NCBI GenBank assembly: GCA_943736015.1
Contig: OX031065.1
Span: 39,012,427-39,076,426, forward strand
Direction: 5' to 3'
Origin: Tridacna crocea
Taxonomy: Eukaryota; Mollusca; Bivalvia; Cardiida; Cardiidae
Length of the DNA stretch: 64,000 nt
The translations under genes were made by a program, and so were the position numbers. Positions 12,485 through 23,329 of the stretch are shown piece by piece. Every line of letters begins with the position of its first letter. Position 1 is the first letter of the stretch. The notes under the pieces are model-generated. The model was not told the DNA's origin, ran no database searches, and saw only the letters and a program-made list of their open reading frames with translations.

Positions 12485-13860
12485 TAGGGATGGCAACGGT
12501 TAGTAAATTTGCTAACCGGTTAACCGTTCAATCTTTTGATCGGTTAACTGGTTAACCGAACGACCAAGTTAAAACATTTAAGATGAAGGTACCTGCTCGA
12601 TATGTCAACATTGACAACCGGTGCGTGAGTAATGCATTCCCGTGATGTTTACGATATCTGTACTTTAGCACAAAAGACGGCCAATCTATCGACGATATCT
12701 CACCCTCTCGGCAATAAAATAAGTTCCCCACAGTGTTTTCTATATAGGACTAGAAATTTATCAGGCCATTTCAGTTTTCCACTATGCAAATTATTGCGTA
12801 AATCACCTAATAGAACTGAAATTCACGTAAAAAAAAAGTTTGGTTTCACGTGAGACCTCACGTTTGAAAGAAAAAAAAAAAACAGTATCTGCTTAACTTG
12901 TGTAAAATACCATGATTTGAAGTTACTTGCTACCCATTTTGATAAATTATAGTCAAATCAGGCGGAAATACCTATCCATAAATTAAAACACATGAAAAAA
13001 TGCTCGATTAAGAAACACGGAAACCCATGACAGAACAAAATGTTCCTTTTTACATTGTCCGATCAGAGTCACTTCAGATCGTCTTTTCAGCTTTTTAATG
13101 ATTATAAGCAGTAAATTTCCATAGATATATTAATAACAGACTTTTGTGCTGCATCGATAGAAAAAACTAGTGGGATCACTGCTATTTACAACTTCAAAAA
13201 ATCTACAAACAGAATCATACAGATGGTGGTATGGTTAGTGATCGTCAAACGAAGCGGCTATCGCTAAGTGATCGGGTGTTAGCCATCGCCCAAACGACAG
13301 GTTTAAATTTTAGACTCTCCCAAATTCAAAACCTCTGCACTACTGCACTATACTATGATTTTCGAAGACACTTATCGAAGTGATAATGAACGAACGAAGA
13401 AAAACCGCTATGCCTGCTTGAACACAGAATGATTGACTTTATAAATTTCAATCCCTCTTACGCATATCCATGCATATATTTGATTAGGGGCGGGTATACT
13501 TAATGAAATAATCCAAGCAAATCAATTAGGATAAGCCAGTGCCTTTGATCCAAAGAGGACACGTGTTTGACTGTTTATTATCGGAGACAGGGAATAATTA
13601 GCGAATTAACAATGTTTAATATTGCACAGACATGTCAAACTGTATATCACACCTTCGCCGCGTCTCGGCGACACTGGATGTGCGTATGACGCAATTTTGG
13701 TTGTCAGAACCGGCAAAGTTAACTTTGTATTTTTTTTTATTATAATGATTATTTTGATAAAGTTTTTATAATATAGGCCTATATTTGTTTCTGGTTAACC
13801 GGTTACCAATTTCCTAATCGGTTAATCGGTCATTTGATCGGTTAACCGTTGCCATCCCTA
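12485..13860. mobile_element. hAT-like non-autonomous element with perfect 8-bp target duplication
   Basis: ATATTTTA flanks it at 12477-12484 and 13861-13868. Inverted ends begin TAGGGATGGCAACGGTTA, the classic hAT TAGGG-TG start, followed by further GGTTAACCGGTT palindromic words on both sides. Length 1376 bp with no convincing transposase frame. Part of its interior recurs at 1700-2070 and 11330-11600. Confidence 0.85.
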
Positions 13861-13878
13861 ATATTTTATCATTTATTT

Positions 13879-14423
13879 CATCTTCGCGAGCCAAGGATAC
13901 TAACTCCACTTTGTTCGTTACGTACCTTGGCCGCTCGCCTCTTTAAAAATCGAAACTCCCGCTGCGCCACCTATCGAATATCACAAGTTGCGTAACCTTT
14001 GCTGATGTTATTTCTGACCAATCAAGATGCTCGTAAAAAATTTGTTGGGCAATGCATCAAATATGGCTGCGCTTTCAGAATCATCAGATCAGAAACAAGA
14101 CGAACAGACATACGATAATCCGCAATCATTTGGCTGTAGAACCCGTCCTAATACTTCACATAATTGATCGTAAACTATGTAAAACTTATTAATTATCGTC
14201 TACTCTTGTTTGGCAAATTTTCGTCACAGACACGACAACTTCCGTTTTTGATGGGCGCCGCCATTGTTGTTTTCTGTTTCGCGAAAGATTTCTTATTACG
14301 AATGGTTTGATTGGACGCGATGGATTTTGATCGCATCCAATGAAATGGCGCAGCGGGAGCTTCGATTTTTAAAGAGGCGAGCGGCCAAGGGTACTACCTT
14401 AGTATCCTTGACTTGCGAAGATG
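13879..14423. mobile_element. 545-bp Mutator-like MITE with perfect 9-bp target duplication
   Basis: CATTTATTT lies at 13870-13878 and 14424-14432. About 100-bp imperfect inverted ends start CATCTTCGCGAGCCAAGGAT and include GGCCGCTCGCCTCTTTAAAA and CCCGCTGCGCCA. The long TIR and 9-bp duplication are the Mutator signature. It inserted into the right end of the element 10433-14458. Confidence 0.85.
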
Positions 14424-14825
14424 CATTTATTTTGGTTATAGAGTGTCAAATTCCCTTGTCTATATCATGGCATTTCGTTTCAAAAGCATCAAAAGGACAA
14501 TAAACTTGACGGAAAGAAAACTTGAAAGATGGACAAGTAGACAGTTATACATATTGATTAAAAAAAGGGGGAATAAAATCATTAAACTCGTACACAATCA
14601 CATTATGATATCGTTCTCAGTTTCAATTCAGGAACTGGATCGTTTTATTGTGTTGAGGAGCGTGGAGCGTTGCCTACAAAAATTGAGAGAAAAGTGCTTT
14701 TTAATGGATGTCGTATAGTTTTTTGTTTTCAACTGTGGTGAATAAAGCATATGTGATTCACTTGACACAACACAAACTTCGGATTATTGTGTTTGTATGT
14801 TTAAAAAAGCTTTTTGCTGACTTCC

Positions 14826-15125
14826 GGGTGTTGATTATTCAGAAATCGTAGTCGCTGACGTAAGTTTGTTGGATTAAACGTCTTTAACAAATAACAAACC
14901 ACCAAAGGAACAATACAGAACTATGCACTAACATCCCAGACATTCCGTGCGACAACCATCTACAGCACATCTACTCATCTGGTTGTTATAGAAGTATGTT
15001 TTTCTGCTTACCTTGTGTAATCTTGTGGGCGCAGCCATGTTTTTTACTCGAACGGGTACGTAAAATTGACAGGGACAGTAACGTTGACCAGGAACAAGTT
15101 CGTAAGGTCTCTCCAGTGTGATATT
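14826..15125 (-). repeat. Right arm of the inverted pair, same mini-exon on minus strand
   Basis: Reverse complement of 9245-9540 with modest divergence and small indels. The ATG...AAG|GTAAGCA segment lies at about 15010-15043 on the minus strand. The arms enclose the nested stack 10433-14458, and their outer limits coincide within a few bases (9245 and 15125). Confidence 0.75.
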
Positions 15126-15530
15126 ATCCTTGTATGCAAGACTAAAATCACGAGCAAAAATTATGTGTGTATGGAGTTATACCCATGCAAAATTATTTCA
15201 GTCCTTTTTTTCTGATCAAGGCTGTGGCTGGCAGTCCGGCCATGGCCAGACCACTGTGCCTATCGTTTACAGTAGATCTAGATCTAAGTAACTGAGCAAG
15301 TTTTCATGAGAAAAAAATCTAGCCTACGTATTTGAGTTTCAATAGCACGATTGGTCTCAAGATGTGTCAAAATTGCTGTAATTGAGATTATTTTTTTTAC
15401 GTATCCCATTTCAGACGATGATTGACAAACCCCTCTCCACATCCAAAACAAAGGGTAACCCTAACGTTATACTCATGAATGCTTCTCTGCTAAGGGTTCG
15501 AGCGTAGAGCGCTCCAGACAAAAATCAAAG
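15126..15530. other. No gene seen
   Basis: Unclassified AT-rich sequence between the right inverted arm and the long element beginning near 15531. Confidence 0.4.
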
Positions 15531-17028
15531 CGTTGAAAACGCTGAAGTGGTATTTGTCAAGGAAATCCATTTGTAGAATTAATAGTTTGAAAGAAACAGA
15601 GACATATTGTTCAGATATTGGCTTAAAAGTCAACCGACTAAGCAAATGAATACCTTTTCGGCTGAAGGGAGAGTATTCATGACAAAGTTTGGTCTCCTTT
15701 TGATCATGAGGAAGAAGCAGGAGTAACGCTCCTTGACAGTAGGATGCACGACGAGTAGAGAGAAAAATCCTGTTGATATATCGAACAAAATTAAGTTTGT
15801 TCCTGAAAACTATAGTTATGAAATATCTCTAGCCTTTTACATTCAATTTCCAACATCACAATCAATAGACGGTAAGCGATATTTCCATTTTATCGTAAGT
15901 GGCGCACCAACAGTATCACGTGACACCGGACAATCAAAGTGTTATTTCAGTAACAAATGCCGTATGTCCCGTTCGCAAATCCTTTAAATTTGGACAAATT
16001 CATAACTGAAAAGAAAATGACATAGCAAGAAATCTATGGAAATCAATTCTAACACAATTCAAACATATTTCATGATATTGCCTTTGCCTTTCAAGATATT
16101 GCCTTTGAAAAAGAAAATCACAAACAGGCAAAATATGCATTTTATAAAATCGTATTTAAATAAAAAGCATGTAGAGACTGAGAACGGACTTAGCCTCTGA
16201 AACCTGTATAAAATTCATAATCCTGACCATTAATGATAACCAAAGGTGTAAATTAATATGAAACAAAAGATAAGAAGAGTCAATGTGACACGTGTATGCT
16301 AATCTGTAAGAAGCAAGTACATTACAGCTGTTCTAATGGTCACCCACTCTGCAGTGCGATACCGAGATCAAAGGAACACCGATTTAATCCTTCACCTTTG
16401 GTAAGACTTCATTAGATATATACTTTTTACACTCAAAAGGAAGCTTAAAAGAAGTTATGGAAGGTCTGAATTTTGATCTGAAGCCACGTTTCTTTTGTTC
16501 ATGATCGATAACATGAAATTATTCGTCAATAGGTATATGCCTGAAAGTGCAACAAGGATGTTTGATGATAGTACTTTAAAATCACTAAATGGACTGTCCC
16601 TGTCCCTGAAGACACTAAACAGCTAATCAACCTTTTACCAAAGTATTTCGAGCGACCCGTGTAAAAAGGGGGCAGATGTGCTGATTTGTCCCACTGTCTG
16701 TTATTTGTCTCACTTTCTCAACCTTAACACATCCCCCCCACACATACACACTTTCAAAAACCGAAAACAGAAAGTAATCAATATGTACATGTAGTTCATA
16801 ACCATTTGTAAAAAAAAAAGAATTTTCAATGTGTGAGCGAAAATATTTGAGGAAAAAAGGAAGGGCTTACAACATGCATTTTCTCCTGTTTCAACAATAG
16901 GTTTTTTTTTTACTTTTTAAAAGACAATTACAACCATTTGACCCACGTTTATTCAATCGTCTCCATATGCTAAGTATCTGGACGAGTCCAAAGTGTTGTC
17001 GTCGGGTGAAAACATTCGCAGTAACTAT

Positions 17029-17241
17029 TTAAAACCCTATGCCCAAGTTTTTTACGACGCTTAGAAATATAGTTTTTTTAAAAATGTTGTTGAAAAGGGT
17101 TGAAATTCTAGTAACCAACCTTTTCTCCTTTTCCCTTGCTATCCTTCTTAAAAAAAAATGATTTTTAAGCCACATTCAATGTGTTATCTGCAAAGACTTC
17201 CAATTTGGGCGAGTCTCAAATTTTTGTTTCGTAAAGGGTTG
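17029..17241 (+). mobile_element. Degraded palindromic TTAA MITE
   Basis: Left TTAA present; right end reads GTAAAGGGTTGG, so the second TTAA is lost. The hairpin left arm is heavily mutated while the right arm keeps CTTTTCTCCTTTTCCC. Confidence 0.6.
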
Positions 17242-18020
17242 GTGAAAGATTCAGTGTTATAAAAAATGGGTTGTCGGGGTATAACATCAATATACCTGCA
17301 GTAGACCTTTCCTAATTTTATGTCTGGTCATTCAACCAATGTTTTCGTAATTCTGTAGTTAAGTTTGTAACGTACAGGCTCGAAGTCCAGGAATCTGTGG
17401 TTTGATTTATTTAAACTATTAATGTGATAATTTTTCCAAAAAATCGTTCCATTATCTGCTAAAAGACAGAGATAGTCTACTAACAAAAAACTGTGACATC
17501 AAACATTTGAATTTATAGCAAAAATCTTAACTTTGAAATAACATTTTTAAAAATCTGTATAGTTGCATGTTTGCCATGTTCCTGTTTGAACTAGCTTACA
17601 AGTTGACTATCGTAATAACAAAGTTTAATTCAGATTTCAAACCTTCCATTCCCACTAGAAGAAAAGATGTTACAGATTCATTTTCAGGAAGCGAATACGT
17701 GCTATACTTATTTTCATTGAAAAACTAGTCAAGGGTTAGCTGGGTGTACGTTTGATCTCGGTGTTTCACCGTCAAAGTGGATTATCTATTTGAAAAGCTG
17801 TTGTGTTCTTTTTAGGCACCGACTAATTAACACACACGTGTCATAATTAAGTGTTTATCGCGTTTAGTCTTACGTTGATCACTTGTAAAGGTTTGGAATT
17901 GTTAAAAGCTGTGACGGAGGGTAAGTCTGTTCTAATTACTGGTGCCAAAAGATGCATTTTTCTGCCTGAACATTTTTTTTTTCCAAATGCATTATGTAAC
18001 CTGGGGTAACAGGTCCCACT

Positions 18021-18249
18021 TTAACCCATTACTACACAATCCCTACTTTTGACACCACTGAAAAAGAGGCCTTTAAAAAACATTGTGGGAAAAGGACGAA
18101 ATGCTGGTAACCAGCATTTTCTCCTTTTCCCACAATGTTTTCTACCCTTCAAAAAACTAATTTCAAAATTTCAATCACTTTTATTTTGTCGTCTGCAAAT
18201 TCTTTCAATTTGGACCAGTCTGAAATATGGTTGTTTGGTAATGAGTTAA
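18021..18249 (+). mobile_element. Palindromic TTAA MITE, CATTACYACACAA subfamily
   Basis: TTAA at both ends; the hairpin is nearly perfect (one mismatch). Nested in the 15.5-19.8 kb element and absent from that element's short copy. Confidence 0.85.
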
Positions 18250-18339
18250 ACGGTATATTTGCACTAATTTCTTTAGGAATGGAGGGGGGGGGTTATTTGT
18301 TTAATTTAGGTTAAACCTTATCTTACTAAATATATTAAA

Positions 18340-18520
18340 TGCCACTTTTAAAGCCGATAGTAAAACCTCAAAAGTTATTTCAAAGGAATATCTCGAGGAA
18401 AAATATCTCCGTATCGGATAGTGTAGATCTAGAACCAGACTGCACGTTCTTCCTGGTGTGATCTGAATCTACATTGTCTGCAAAAGATCATTGAGTCGCA
18501 CTTGGTAGCCAAAGGGTTAA
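18340..18520. mobile_element. TTAA MITE of the GATCAGACTGCAC family
   Basis: Ends ...AGCCAAAGGGTTAA at 18520. The core has an inverted GTGTAGATC...CAGACTGCAC / GATCTGAATCTACA arrangement. Related to 38821-39041, 32378-32825 and 57790-57945. Confidence 0.55.
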
Positions 18521-19859
18521 TGCAGTCTGCATACAAAAAGCTCTATCAACACGCCCGGCAGGGGACAGCGCTTATTAATGATACCGCTTTACTCTCTGAA
18601 GTCTACCGAAAAATTGATAAAACAACAGTTCTTTTTTGTGTGTGTCTTCGAAAAAGATAATTGATGAAACTAATGGCACGGCCGTTTTAGGTTGTTTAGT
18701 TATCGCGTTTAGTGTGTAATCCATTTAAAAAATATGACACTTTCACTATTCGGGTATATACAGGATTGGGAAAAACTGTCGCGTGGAAACGGAAGTAACT
18801 CGTGGTGACGCGTCAGTAACTGTTTTGGCAAATGGTCTATTACCTCGATCTATAAATATTCATGAGCAATCAAATGGAGTAGCGTGCAATCATAGGACCA
18901 ACAAGCCATGGAACGAATTGGTTTTGGAACGAAAAAGCCCAAGGTCAGTTGGCAAATTTGTATCATTTCGCGAGAAGCTAGTTTCAAGTAAAAATAAGTA
19001 TCTCAACGATCGATAGCCACGCCCAATGTATTTTAATATGCCATTTCAAATTACACATTTGAGTGACACCGTAAAAGTCATTTGCCTGAGAAAAAATGAG
19101 TTTAACTGGGTTTATTTCCTTCGGTTTTGCACAAAATGGTTGAACTAAAACTCTACAAAGTTTGGGTACGCTGTCTCGGTATAGATTCGGTATATACACT
19201 AAAGAGTTTGGGTACGCTATGACAAAATGGATACGGTGGCATATGTAGAAATATGTATCATATAGAAGATCTGCAAATCAAGATTTAAATTGAAATGTCG
19301 TCCTAGATAGCTGCAGATTGTGAAGAAAATGGCAATATTCATGTATTTAAATTGAACTACTTTATGCCAAGTTTTATATTCTTGCGCTAAAGCCCGGGAC
19401 CTTTCGGAGGTTGACGACCGACTTTTTTTGAAAAGGGCTGAGTTATTACACTTGAAATTACGTTTTTTCAGCCCGTCTGGCTTTTTTTGCGATAAAAGAG
19501 CATATAATCATTGCTTTATCTGTTTGTATGTGGTTAGGACAGAGAATGTAGTAATGATATTCCAAAGCGTTTGAAGCATTTTCAAGCTAAAAACATCCGG
19601 GATATTCCGGCAAAATTTACGCGGGAACTACTTGAACTCAATCTCTTTCTACTGCTGTGTACCTAAACGCGATGGAGTATTAGATTCACGGTACAAAATA
19701 AGATACATGGTTATCAAAATTCAATCTTGAATTCATTGTGGTATTGTCTTCGACAAATACCACAAAAAGCAAATAATAACAAGAGAGCTAACTTCCAAAT
19801 AGAAGGTTGACCTCCTGTTCTAACCAGCCAACTACATGTATGGCTATATTGTGGTGTCT

Positions 19860-19985
19860 GTGGCTATCAGATAGAGAGCATTGGCCTCGTAACCGTAAGG
19901 TCCTGAATACCTGGGAGCAGCTGGCCTCGTAACCGTAAGGTCCTGAATACCTGGGAGCAGCTGGCAACCGCGGGATTTTTCATTT
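19860..19985 (+). repeat. tRNA-like (SINE head) fragment with 40-bp tandem duplication
   Basis: TGTGGCTATCAGATAGAGAGC resembles a decayed pol III A box. The following 40-bp unit, from TGGCCTCGTAACCGTAAGGT to GGGAGCAGC, occurs twice in immediate succession without a mismatch. A B box is only poorly preserved. It could be a truncated tRNA-derived SINE. Confidence 0.45.
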
Positions 19986-21609
19986 ACCCACACATTCGGC
20001 GCGAGTACTGGTGTAGAAAGCAGAGTTGAGAGACATTAGTATCAATTTTAACAACTTGTTTTTCAATCGATGTAAAATAAATATGTTTTAACTAAACTAA
20101 CTACATGTATATATGTAATAAGAAAATAATAATTTAATCAATCTAGATCTACAGATAAATTGTGAATAGAGATAGTAGGCAAAAGATCTAGGGTGTGGAA
20201 TATCCTTTAGATAGATAAAAATTGGAATAAAATAAAGAAAGCGAGAGAAAGCTCCTAAGTATCATTGTGGGTCGGTCTCGGGTCTGGAAACGGTCACCGT
20301 CAGATTCCATTACGATTTTGTGGTCAAAGGAAAAAGCTCATACAATCTTTCTCTCCTTAAGTTATGAAGAGTACTCTCCTTTATTGTCCCCCCCCCCCTC
20401 CCCAAGTCTTTTTTCCCCCAACCATAACAAGCAGTCACTCTGAAACTTTAAGAACTGGTGCAAGGTTAATTTATACCCAAACGGTCTATCTAAAAACCAG
20501 ACTCTCTCCATATCCTGCTAAATAAGTAAAATGAAACTCACAAGCCTATTTTAAAAACCTAATCTATGCTATTTTAAAGAGTACTGTTCTGACTGTGTAG
20601 ATTCAAGATCAGACTGCACGTTCATAAGTACACACAAGTTTAGTCTGTGCTGATTCTTAAAGTTATGGTTTGCCCATTGGATTTTTTTTTTTAGTCAAAG
20701 GCAGGATGTTAATTATGCGTTATTCTAAAATGTGTTCAAATCAGTATCTCATGGCATTCTATAAATACTCATCTATCTAATTTGGGCGTCCTGTGTACAG
20801 AACCGAACAACTTTTCTACGCGACAACCGATACTTTGAATTTCAAATTAAAATAAACGTTTACTCAATAAAACGCCACCTCGTGCGATTCACTCAGCTAT
20901 GATCAGCAGTTTAGAAAAATCTGGAGCTGAAACAGGCCTGATTTTTCCTAAAACGTATTGATAAAGACCATTTTCTCCATTGCTACTTTAAACGCGCGTA
21001 TTATTACAGTCTGCCCGTTATCGGGGATTAGTGATGCTTCATATAAGACAGGTCGAATCTTCGAAGAATATCATGCTCAGACAACGGTATTCAAATTAAT
21101 GGAGTGTGATCTCCCCTCTCATAACCCTTTTCCACTAAAAAAGGGGGAACTAAACTGGAATCAACATCAGTAATATCGGGAAAAAACAAAGATTTCATCT
21201 CTATAGTTATTAGCTTGGAAGATTCAGCCATGCTTTCGCTTTCTATCCCCTATTCCTTACGGTCAATGCATGATCAAAGAAATGACTGGAATTTAACATG
21301 TAAGTCCATATTAAACGATATTTGTTAACCTCGAAAACCTAACTGAACGAAAACATGTCATTGTTTTATAAGTTTAAATCGTAACATAAGACAGCTTTTT
21401 TTTTTATAGTATACATTAATCAGTTGATAAATTATATTAGAAAAAAATATATATATTTAGATTCTGCGTGAGCTTTTACTTTGATAACCGAATTGTTACT
21501 TCTAGTTTAAATTTTGGCGGTTGCTTTGTTTACAATGTTATGAGATACAAGGGAGACAACCACCTGTTTACAAACTAGTAACCACGTTTGCAATTGTGTT
21601 CACGTTTGC

Positions 21610-21616
21610 ATTTTCT

Positions 21617-21651
<35 letters not shown>

Positions 21652-21674
21652 TTCTTTTTCTTCTTCTTCTTCTG
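21610..21674. repeat. (CTT)n microsatellite
   Basis: About 20 CTT units with occasional CTC or TTT interruptions. Confidence 0.9.
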
Positions 21675-22179
21675 TCTACGGTCATGATATTGTTTAGAAG
21701 TAGCAGCATCTGCAATCCTGTCTTAAACTTTACCATAAATGATGACAGGTATATGAATATCTTTTTTTTTTGCGATACAAATCGTCATCACAACCTCCAT
21801 TGATCTTTATCGTGTTAGGTTTTATGCTGTCCACAAATATAAGGGATGTAACTTTGCCACAAATAAATAGATGTCAATAGGAATACGAGTTTTCTCCCCT
21901 TGACCATAAAATCTGTTCCCGTTTCGTGCCACACAGAACTTCCCATTGATGCACATTGATCAGCGTAAACAGAGTGGAAAGAAAATAAAACTGCTCATGA
22001 AATAGAGGAAATTCTAAAAGTCGCACAAATTGTTAGATAAATAAATTAATGAACGGGATGTTTAACCCCACCATACACTGTTCTAGTTTTAGGAAGAATC
22101 TTGTTCCTTTTATTTCCTGTGCCGTTTTCCCGGCAAAATGGAACTGGTGGATTAAATTGATGAAGGGTTTGAGTTGAAA

Positions 22180-22202
22180 TAATAATAATAATAATAATAA
22201 TG
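22180..22202. repeat. (AAT)n microsatellite
   Basis: Seven to eight AAT units. Confidence 0.9.
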
Positions 22203-22325
22203 AACAGATCCATTATAAACGTCTAATCTGCGGTCTGTAAATGCTTTCAGTATTGATGAGACAATAGATTTTTATAAAATTGAAATAGGAGATATGTGGC
22301 ATACTTTGTCAAAAGAGGCTTCATA

Positions 22326-22740
22326 CACAGGAATTAATGTGACATTCTATAACCAAAATAAATGATCAAATATGAAAAAAATCTCCCCTATATAATATAT
22401 TATATGGCTTGCAACACATGAAAAGGGGCATTCAGACATTTGCGTAAAGTGTCGTTTCGGTTTAGCCTGCCCAGTCCGCGCAGGCTAATCCGAAACGACA
22501 CTTTCCGTTTTAATGTATTTTTCTGTTTCATGCAAGTCTAACGTTACTGAGGGACAAAATCTAATGTAGCCGTAAAGTGCCGTCTCGTATCAGCCTGTGC
22601 GGACTGCGCAGGCTAATCCGAAACGACACTTTAGGCAAATGTCCGAATGTCCTTTATACCGCGTTGCTAGCCATATAGTGGAGATTTCTTTTTTTTCATA
22701 TTTGATCATTTATTTTGGTATAGAATGTCAAATTCCTGTG
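22326..22740. mobile_element. Short relative of the 10433-14458 element
   Basis: Ends CACAGG / CCTGTG and shares TGACATTCTATA, CAAAATAAATGAT and TATGAAAAAAATCTCC with the ends of the 10.4-14.5 kb element. Its centre is replaced by a GTAAAGTGTCG-family MITE (22403-22675). No convincing target duplication; left CTTCATA and right CTTCGTG are only similar. Confidence 0.65.
22403..22675. mobile_element. GTAAAGTGTCG palindromic MITE
   Basis: Inverted ends ATGGCTTGCAA / TTGCTAGCCAT, then CATTCAGACATTTGCG with its complement on the right, then two internal hairpins each built of AGCCTGCGCR and its complement. TA flanks suggest a TA target. Other copies: 51594-51866 and a half copy at 58045-58130. 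Confidence 0.8.
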
Positions 22741-23329
22741 CTTCGTGCTTCTGCAAAAAGTATGAATCAACGAAAGCACGCCGGGCAGACTGACATAAAT
22801 CGTAACTATTTGCTGTCGGTCGATTTTCTGCATATCAAAAGACAACTCCATCTTATAATTCAGTCCTAATACGGTATACAAAATAAATTTTAAGGATTAA
22901 TATTTGTGACCTATCACGCTAAAAGGGACCATTTGGAAATTATGTGCCTTAATAAGATGAAAACAGATCAACGATAGCGCAGGTCAGTTTAAGTTGATAA
23001 TTCAAAAATGATTGTATAACAAGGTACGTCATCCCCATACTGCTTGATTTCTCCAGAAATCGTCCCCATATTCAAATTTTGCTATTAAAAGCTTGTATAT
23101 GATTTTGTTTTGTTTTTTTCTTTTTGTGATGTGACTTAATAAAATGTTTACTTTGTGCAGAGACATAGATAGTGTATTGTAGTAATAGTAGTAGTTTATT
23201 AAATAAAGTGACACATATAATACATAATACATGTTGGTTATATATAAGTAAACGAACAAGTTTGTCATTAAAGCAAACAATGTCAACTCTGGTCAGTCTG
23301 CGCAATTTGAGCAGTCTGACTATCGCTAA

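Larger units (their letters stand above)
10433..14458. mobile_element. Outer nested element with perfect 9-bp target duplication
   Basis: TCTATATCA occurs at 10424-10432 and 14459-14467. The ends are inverted: left CAGGAATTTGACATTCTATA, right complement CAAGGGAATTTGACACTCTA, and similarity continues through CCAAAATAAATGATAAAATA to ACGTCTCGATTG (10531), resuming at 12421 on the right. The right end is split by the hAT-like insertion (12485-13860) and the 545-bp insertion (13879-14423); without them it is ~2.1 kb. A 9-bp duplication and ~95-bp inverted ends suggest a Mutator-like non-autonomous element. A related copy is at 22326-22740. Confidence 0.72.
15531..19768 (+). mobile_element. ~4.2-kb element, long form of the copy at 46031-46610
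   Basis: Left part 15531-15866, middle part 18838-19160 and right part 19694-19768 align in order and orientation with the 580-bp copy at 46031-46610. Near the ends, GTGGTATTTGTC (15547) and GACAAATACCAC (19752-19763) are inverted. Just inside the left limit is a small hairpin, AGCGTT-GAA-AACGCT. A TTAA MITE (18021-18249) is nested inside. I see no transposase; the 77-codon open stretch at 18783 lies in the shared segment but is broken in the short copy. Confidence 0.65.
19769..22325. other. No gene; short repeats only
   Basis: Contains a SINE-like fragment with a 40-bp tandem duplication (19900-19980), a fragment of the GATCAGACTGCAC family (20600-20670), a CTT microsatellite (21610-21674) and an AAT run (22180-22202). 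ORFs here are short and lack domains. Confidence 0.45.

Noticed and set aside
18783-19016. 77-codon ORF with an apparently protein-like composition
   Set aside because: It lies in the repeated part of the 15.5-19.8 kb element, and the copy at 46.2-46.4 kb is altered by indels, so coding conservation is absent.
21588-21803. Leucine-rich ORF
   Set aside because: Translation of a CTT microsatellite.
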